The position numbers were made by a program, and so were the translations under genes. The notes beneath the pieces were generated by a model. The model ran no database searches, was not told where the DNA came from, and worked only from the letters and a program-made list of their open reading frames with translations. A stretch of DNA of 64,000 nucleotides from Apostichopus japonicus (taxonomy: Eukaryota; Echinodermata; Holothuroidea; Aspidochirotida; Stichopodidae), in assembly GCF_037975245.1 (NCBI RefSeq), contig NC_092563.1:13196001-13260000 (forward strand), in the 5' to 3' direction. Shown here piece by piece: positions 60,401 through 64,000 of the stretch (position 1 is the stretch's first letter; each line of letters starts with the position of its first letter).

Positions 60401-61537
60401 CTGCACTCCTCTACTGTCATAGAGGTGTGTGAGCTAACAGAGACACAAGAGAAAGAGATGCTACCATTTACATATATTTGAAGTTGGTGACTTCATGATT
60501 TATTGGCGTTTGCTGGCTGAAACTGTGAACTACTGCATGTTTGAAATAAACTTAGTCCAAAACTATTAAATGTAACCCTCTCTATATTGCTATGGACTAT
60601 GGCAAGTCCACTGATGTAAATAATAGATAAAATGTAAAACTACTTTAAATAGGTAAGGACCAAATATGAGCTAGACAGGATGTTACTCTGGCCTCAGGTT
60701 GACATGCTCCTCCAAAGAAACAGAGGCAGGGTTATTGTAAAACAACACTATGACATTACTAATGACATCTCACTAATTGTTACTTTCTTCCCTAGAGAGA
60801 TCTGAGCAGATAATGGGTGCACAGCCAGGCATAATGTTTCTGTTGTAGAGAGTTACTGAGTAAGTGATGGGACTTGGACAAGTATATAACCATGCCTTAT
60901 GTTTTAAGCTACAGTTAATAGGAACTATTTGCAACCCTTCTTGGCAGTGTGATGTAGGAGGACTTCTTGTCTCTGCTACTAGCTAAGAGATTGTACAGGT
61001 ACACTTGAGGGAGAACGGGCAGATAGTGGTAAAATGCTCTCTGTTATAGTACTGATAATGTTACAAACCAAAAGAAAGTTTGGTCCATATCTAGAATGAA
61101 ACCTGACTAGCCAGCTGAAATCATTATGGAATTTTCAAAGTATCTCATTGCATCAAAACAAAATTATCAAAATCCATTCAACTCTCCAGATGCATTATCC
61201 ACCAAGAAATGGTTTCAAAAGAATCGGGAATTGACCTTGATGGACAGATATAACTTAACACTAAGTTTTATCTCTAAACTTTACAATTTTGACTGTGCTT
61301 GACATTACTGTACTTGTCACTGTGGTAGCAGTCTTGATGAAAAGAATAGATACAGAAACTAGCCAAATGAGTTCTTCACCTGATTACTACCACATCCATT
61401 AATGAGAAGCTAAAGAATGTTATCATTTACCTATATCTTCCGAGAGGCACACCAGTACCTTCAACCCTTCTTCGAGATCTTCATGGTTGGTAAAAATGGC
61501 CCTCAGGGTGTCCAGAAGGTTCCTGGCAACCATTTGC
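42278..61537 (-). CDS. PPP4R1: Protein phosphatase 4 regulatory subunit 1 (PPP4R1), 14 exons, 5'-partial
   Basis: In vertebrates, PPP4R1 is a HEAT-repeat scaffold that binds the catalytic subunit PP4c and directs it to substrates, including HDAC3 and NF-kB pathway components. Here 14 exons join in phase into 1,005 residues: join of complements 61537-61431, 57968-57826, 55844-55698, 53398-53294, 50996-50931, 50049-49891, 49433-48159, 47796-47611, 46664-46503, 45736-45636, 44992-44872, 43902-43787, 43318-43158, 42447-42278. All junctions are GT-AG. Residues about 1-260 and 668-985 (visible numbering) are HEAT blocks with near-identical family motifs: VRKTSQAALL, VWGVRKACAECFM, GPFISTFADPS, LVPIFNGFLKDLDEVRIGVL. 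The roughly 400-residue middle is acidic and disordered. The human protein has about 60 residues before the first visible one, so the start exon(s) lie beyond 64000. Introns range from 362 to 3,462 bp. The ones I could read into hold a LINE/SINE tail (50,690-50,840) and a TTAA element (58,524-59,147). No broken codon was found. Confidence 0.95.
43158..43318 (-). CDS. PPP4R1: PPP4R1 exon M, residues 896-950
   Basis: Acceptor TTTCATCCTGTAG; donor CCTAG|GTAAGT. 161 bp. Encodes FVHICQKFIEEQSLDMDQFA then MDFLPSLLDLSLDPIPNVRI and TLARTLAQSV, the last full HEAT repeat. Ends one base into Val950. Confidence 0.96.
43787..43902 (-). CDS. PPP4R1: PPP4R1 exon L, residues 858-896
   Basis: Acceptor CTTCTGTTTCAG; donor CAAGC|GTAAGT. 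116 bp, ending two bases into Ala896. Encodes ISRVSRIVAASGNLELMNGI then IRQLQDKFAQSEKWFERQ. Less conserved than its neighbours except the end (KW..RQA). Confidence 0.93.
44872..44992 (-). CDS. PPP4R1: PPP4R1 exon K, residues 817-857
   Basis: Acceptor TATCATTGCAG; donor CTG|GTAAGG. 121 bp. Encodes QLIDMCDFYSPREVYDNILH then IAMELACDRVADVRFMAYKL, a HEAT repeat with the family YSPRDVYDYL and VRWISYKL counterparts. Confidence 0.96.
45636..45736 (-). CDS. PPP4R1: PPP4R1 exon J, residues 784-817
   Basis: Acceptor TTGATTTCAG; donor GCAGA|GTAAGT. 101 bp, ending two bases into Glu817. Encodes LLRPQLRQQYLNRMNDFLTT then DNQRNWRFRLELA, matching the family LVTDNSRNWRFRAELAE. Confidence 0.96.
46503..46664 (-). 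CDS. PPP4R1: PPP4R1 exon I, residues 730-783
   Basis: Acceptor TCTCCTTTCAG; donor AAG|GTGAGG. 162 bp, phase 0. Encodes WKVRRTLAFSIHEMALILGD then LVPIFNGFLKDLDEVRIGVL and KHFADFVK. This is the most conserved stretch of the gene. Confidence 0.98.
47611..47796 (-). CDS. PPP4R1: PPP4R1 exon H, residues 668-729
   Basis: Acceptor GAATTTTCCCAG; donor CAA|GTAAGT. 186 bp, phase 0. Encodes NVIPEQLLEQYLSMTDPTRA, then QTVDTEIAKHCAYSLPGVAL and TLGRQNWPCL. This opens the C-terminal HEAT block and is almost identical to vertebrate PPP4R1. Confidence 0.97.
48159..49433 (-). CDS. PPP4R1: PPP4R1 exon G, residues 243-667: last N-terminal HEAT helix and disordered acidic linker
   Basis: Acceptor CCTTTAG; donor TTTCAG|GTGAGT. 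1,275 bp, phase 0. It begins VRMAAFQNLGPFISTFADPS; the first codon is GTG after a splice acceptor, not a start. The rest is Ser/Glu/Asp/Pro-rich and expected to be disordered, with an acidic run MEIEEEEEDDD. An island at protein residues 406-414 (NSFLYWRQP, bases 48918-48944) matches the vertebrate NSFHFWRTP. The linker is longer than in human PPP4R1 and accounts for much of the size difference. Confidence 0.96.
49891..50049 (-). CDS. PPP4R1: PPP4R1 exon F, residues 190-242
   Basis: Acceptor TTCCGATCAAACAG; donor TGG|GTGAGT. 159 bp, phase 0. Encodes LPRFEALCQDGVWGVRKACA, then ECFMTVSCAVSSVVRRDR and LCDQSRW. One of the best conserved HEAT helices of the family. Confidence 0.97.
50690..50840 (+). 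repeat. LINE/SINE 3'-tail fragment in the PPP4R1 intron between exons E and F
   Basis: CAAGCGCTATATAAATG followed by TTATTTATTATTATTATC is the kind of conserved 3' tail shared by many animal LINE/SINE pairs, where GCGCTATATAAAT precedes a TTATT-type repeat. The upstream text (about 50,690-50,805) is probably the rest of the copy, but the left boundary is uncertain. It is antisense to the host gene. Confidence 0.5.
50931..50996 (-). CDS. PPP4R1: PPP4R1 exon E, residues 168-189
   Basis: A 66-bp micro-exon, acceptor CTCTTGGTAG (a weak pyrimidine tract), donor TTG|GTAAGT. Encodes VCAANIGDICNVVGQE and STEAEL, the same as the family VCAANFGDICSVVGQ. The conserved protein sequence makes the exon secure despite its size. 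Confidence 0.94.
50997..53293. other. PPP4R1 intron between exons D and E
   Basis: 2,297 bp of intron, with C-rich tracts near 51,600-51,680 and 52,390-52,406. No nested gene or recognisable element. Confidence 0.6.
53294..53398 (-). CDS. PPP4R1: PPP4R1 exon D, residues 133-167
   Basis: Acceptor CTTTTTTCTGCAG; donor AAG|GTGAGA. 105 bp, phase 0. Encodes LMSKVSPLTGCEITERFFLP then HFTVLCKDSHFHLRK, the counterpart of the vertebrate segment around ITERLILPRF and FHVRK. Confidence 0.94.
53399..55697. other. PPP4R1 intron between exons C and D
   Basis: 2,299 bp. The plus-strand frame at 54341-54586 (81 codons, starting MVSFCQQTITEMD) has no recognised domain. CT- and CTG-type simple sequence lies at about 54,777-54,802 and a C-run at about 54,916-54,926. 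No convincing nested gene. Confidence 0.55.
55698..55844 (-). CDS. PPP4R1: PPP4R1 exon C, residues 84-132
   Basis: Acceptor TTTTGTCTGCAG; donor GCT|GTAAGT. 147 bp, 49 codons, phase 0 on both sides. Encodes VRKTSQAALLVLLEQELI, then VCPVIIQLSSQESSDDYR and TEAVA. HEAT repeat. Confidence 0.96.
55845..57825. other. PPP4R1 intron between exons B and C
   Basis: 1,981 bp, AT-rich with G-runs near 55,975-56,003 and a T homopolymer near 56,962-56,973. Nothing recognised. Confidence 0.6.
57826..57968 (-). CDS. PPP4R1: PPP4R1 exon B, residues 36-83
   Basis: Acceptor CTTTTTTCAG; donor CAG|GTAAGT. 143 bp. Completes Glu36 and encodes EPMVRSELMEQIPHLAMFC through VVRYLTDGNNQ. This is a HEAT repeat highly conserved in PPP4R1. 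Ends in phase 0. Confidence 0.96.
58524..59147. mobile_element. TTAA-flanked miniature element with central hairpin, in PPP4R1 intron
   Basis: TTAA (58524-58527) is followed by AGCAGCATTTTGCGT. The exact inverse ACGCAAAATGCTGCT precedes TTAA (59144-59147). A TTAA duplication with inverted ends fits piggyBac-type mobilisation, though the ends do not start CCC as in canonical piggyBac. The element is 616 bp, non-coding, with a 17-bp perfect hairpin inside (58805-58843). Confidence 0.8.
58805..58843. repeat. Perfect 17-bp-arm hairpin inside the TTAA element
   Basis: Arm GTTGTACCAGGGAGTTG, loop CATAA, and the exact reverse complement. It is strong enough to fold in RNA or single-stranded DNA. 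It lies near the middle of the element, so it may be a nested palindromic insertion. Confidence 0.9.
59148..61430. other. Remainder of PPP4R1 intron between exons A and B
   Basis: AT-rich with a C-run at about 60,290-60,299. No exon or element recognised. Confidence 0.55.
61431..61537 (-). CDS. PPP4R1: PPP4R1 exon A (first visible), residues 1-36
   Basis: Acceptor TTTTAATTACAG; donor ATAG|GTAAATG. 107 bp, starting on the third base of an Arg codon and ending one base into Glu36. Encodes QMVARNLLDTLRA then IFTNHEDLEEGL and LSEDI. It matches the family N-terminal helix QMVARSLLDTLR, so at least one upstream exon is missing. Confidence 0.93.
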
Positions 61538-64000
61538 CTGTAATTAAAAGAGAATATCATTATAGTTACAGTGCATTCATTGATGTGTCATAAATCATTC
61601 AAGTTACTAGGAACTAATTATACAAAATTAATTAGTTATTACCGCCATGTTTGCTACCTGACGGTCTGTCGATTTGTTAGTTCAATACTTGATCGTTGTT
61701 ATTTATCTCTAAGGATTCCAAAAACTCCACCAACATGAGTCTAGAAGGACATGATATCATGGAGAATCTACCAATCACTAATAACTAGTTTGGAGACAGC
61801 AACCCCCTCCCCTCCATGAAAAGCAACCAACTCCTACACCCCTAACTTACAAACTAGTCCCCTGGCAGTGATGGTGTGACTTAATTTAACAGCTGAAAAA
61901 CCTTCTTGACGTGCCTCACAAACCAATTTCAACCCATTCTTTTTATGTCTCACACGAACAATCCATTATCACATTATCACTTCTAAGACAAATCGGGAAT
62001 TTTCGTTAAGTATCAGATCATATCATTTCTTTCTGTCTCACAGACAGATAATTATGGAAAATATTCTCGGTCACTAACATCTTCCAAAAAAGTAAGTCTA
62101 AATACTGCATGTCCCACTCCTACAGTAGGCACATACAGTACTCAATAGTCTATTTGTACACTGATCTACATTGCTGCCATCACTTCCCAAGTTTTATTTG
62201 AAACGTTTTCATTTTTATTCCAAGTCTATAATCTCTGGAATTTTGAAATTTCTGACCAAGACTAATTCAATTCTCTGATGCCAGTTTCCTGTTCTAGATT
62301 CAAAAGAAGCCAGCTGAAAAAACAATTTCTTATTTAGCCTTTAAAACGATATTTGATCTTTACTGTAATATCATGGTTTTGACCCCTAAGCCTTTTTTTT
62401 TTGCCTTACAATACCACAAATTAATGTTATCTAGTTATTTAACATTTTCTTGCTAAATTAAATAAAATATATGTCTATGAAATCATTCTGATTATAGATA
62501 ATAAAAAAATTATCCATAACAAATCAGCCACTTTCATGAGAACCATCCCTACAGACAGACAAAATGCCATTCTTTATGTAAGCATGGTTAACAGTAACAA
62601 GGCTCCTGAAAATGGTACCAACCCCACCAAGAACTGAACACCACAAATATCAAAACATGTCCATAAATGGTGTTGCAAGATGTCATTTTCAATCAGGCCA
62701 CATTCCAGGTATGTGCACAGTAGTGTTCAAACTACAGCTCATTGCTAATTCCTCTATTATTTGTGGGTATGTGCTCTCTTTGTGTGAGTCTTTTAATATT
62801 ATGTTAAGAAGGGGGGGGGGGGAAATTTTTCTTGGTGGGAACCAGTTTTATGAAACTTTATATGGGAATCATTGTGCATATATATCAGGACTTGTTAAAT
62901 TATAGTTTTGATTTGAGCTATTTTGATTATTATTTTATTTGACTTCTTCTCAACTCTAACTTGGGCTGTAGTGAATTTGGGTAGGTCGTGGTTAACACTA
63001 GTATAAAAGAAAGATCAGTTAAGGTCTGATACTTCTCTATGTAGTCATGAAGATTTTCTAGCAATTCATCTGGAAACTAAAAACCACTTACATGCGTTAT
63101 ACATGGAGTGAGAGAAGTTGCAATGTAGATGCAAACCACATGCTTGAAAATGACATCTCCACCTCCAATATATGCACAAATGTTTGGGAAGCGTTCATTT
63201 TCTCACATTTTCACCCCTCATTATTACGAAAGGAACACCCCACTGAATCCAGACAAAGACACATCACTATGAACAAACACTGCACTTACTTTCTCAGTGC
63301 AATTTATATAAACTTTATATGATCATCTAACATACCTACGTATAATCTTTGGAGTGGTTTCATAATTTATAAGCAACTCTTCTCAAGGTGGGTTTAAGAC
63401 TGGCAGTTTTTTTCTCCTCTTTTTTCTCACAGCCACAAATTACCACTATCCATTTTTTTTGCTTGAAATGTCACCCATCAAGAGAAGGAATCGTTAAGCC
63501 GAGTGTGAAATTCTGAGAGAAGCGGACTTATCCAGCCAAGGGAAAACTTAATAAGGAAATTAGTCTAGAATGAATCTATGCACTAGGCAGTAGTGGCTTC
63601 ATACACTCTTAGCCTGTGGCAATCATTATGGCATGGCAGCACAATGGCTGGGTGAGAAACTCTTCAGTGTTAAAGACACTGGAAACAAAAAAGATGAAAG
63701 GGAAGAGATGATTTCCTGCCTAAAAAGCTGATTGCATTTTCACAGCATTTTATAATGAGGTAATTTATCTCTTGTGTGAAAAAATACTGCGCTATCAGGT
63801 GTTCTGAGTCTTTGCTATTAATACAGTAAGGTAAATGGTGGATGGTTCAAGCAATGTGCTAAAAAAAAAAAATTTAAGTTAAAATATATTAACTCTTAAT
63901 GGAGATGATGAAGGTTACTACTGTTCGATGGATATAATAATACATGGTACCATTTCATACAACTGCTGAAACAGTGTGAGATGCCCAAGAAAATGCTGTG
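61538..64000. other. PPP4R1 intron upstream of exon A
   Basis: I looked for the expected N-terminal exon (family text around LGRLDKYAASENIFN) and did not find it. G-run at about 62,810-62,821 and T/A homopolymers. The intron therefore probably runs past the window edge. Confidence 0.6.

Overview
This is a eukaryotic, AT-rich, intron-containing, repeat-dense genomic window. The style suggests a marine deuterostome invertebrate: hAT-like and TTAA-flanked miniature transposons, a LINE tail, long C/G homopolymers and short exons in kilobase introns. An echinoderm such as a sea cucumber is my best guess, but nothing in the window proves the taxon.

Right half (about 42.2-61.5 kb, minus strand): one clearly recognisable gene, the orthologue of PPP4R1, regulatory subunit 1 of protein phosphatase 4. 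I resolved fourteen coding exons with GT-AG junctions and compatible phases. They encode 1,005 residues from just after the variable N terminus to the stop codon. Two HEAT-repeat blocks flank a long, acidic, low-complexity linker carried almost entirely on one 1,275-bp exon. The N-terminal exon(s) and promoter lie beyond the right edge. The exact C terminus is ambiguous: read-through into VSTLSSYSLP, or splicing to a downstream exon.

Left edge (1-211, minus strand): the first coding exon of another gene, beginning MGNRRSSHSS. It has an N-myristoylation signature and a Ser/Pro-rich, probably disordered N terminus, and it runs off the window. A protein such as AMPK beta is possible but unproven. 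A promoter-like cluster (CACGTG, CCAAT, TGACGTCA) near 13.2-13.3 kb could belong to this gene if it has a long 5' UTR intron.

Between the two genes (0.2-42 kb) I find no convincing protein-coding gene. This stretch is dominated by repeats. They include a 4.4-kb satellite of 79-bp monomers with a 1,179-bp higher-order duplication, and a 32-bp minisatellite inside a diverged dispersed element whose second copy has only one monomer-like segment. There is also a 16-bp minisatellite, several hAT-like miniature elements (one with a perfect 8-bp target duplication, three sharing an internal module), TTAA-flanked elements, AT and AAT microsatellites, a LINE 3' end next to a near-perfect 161-bp tandem duplication, and a tRNA-derived SINE fragment. 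The rest is AT-rich sequence in which I see no gene. No rRNA, functional tRNA, CRISPR array or bacterial-type operon is present.
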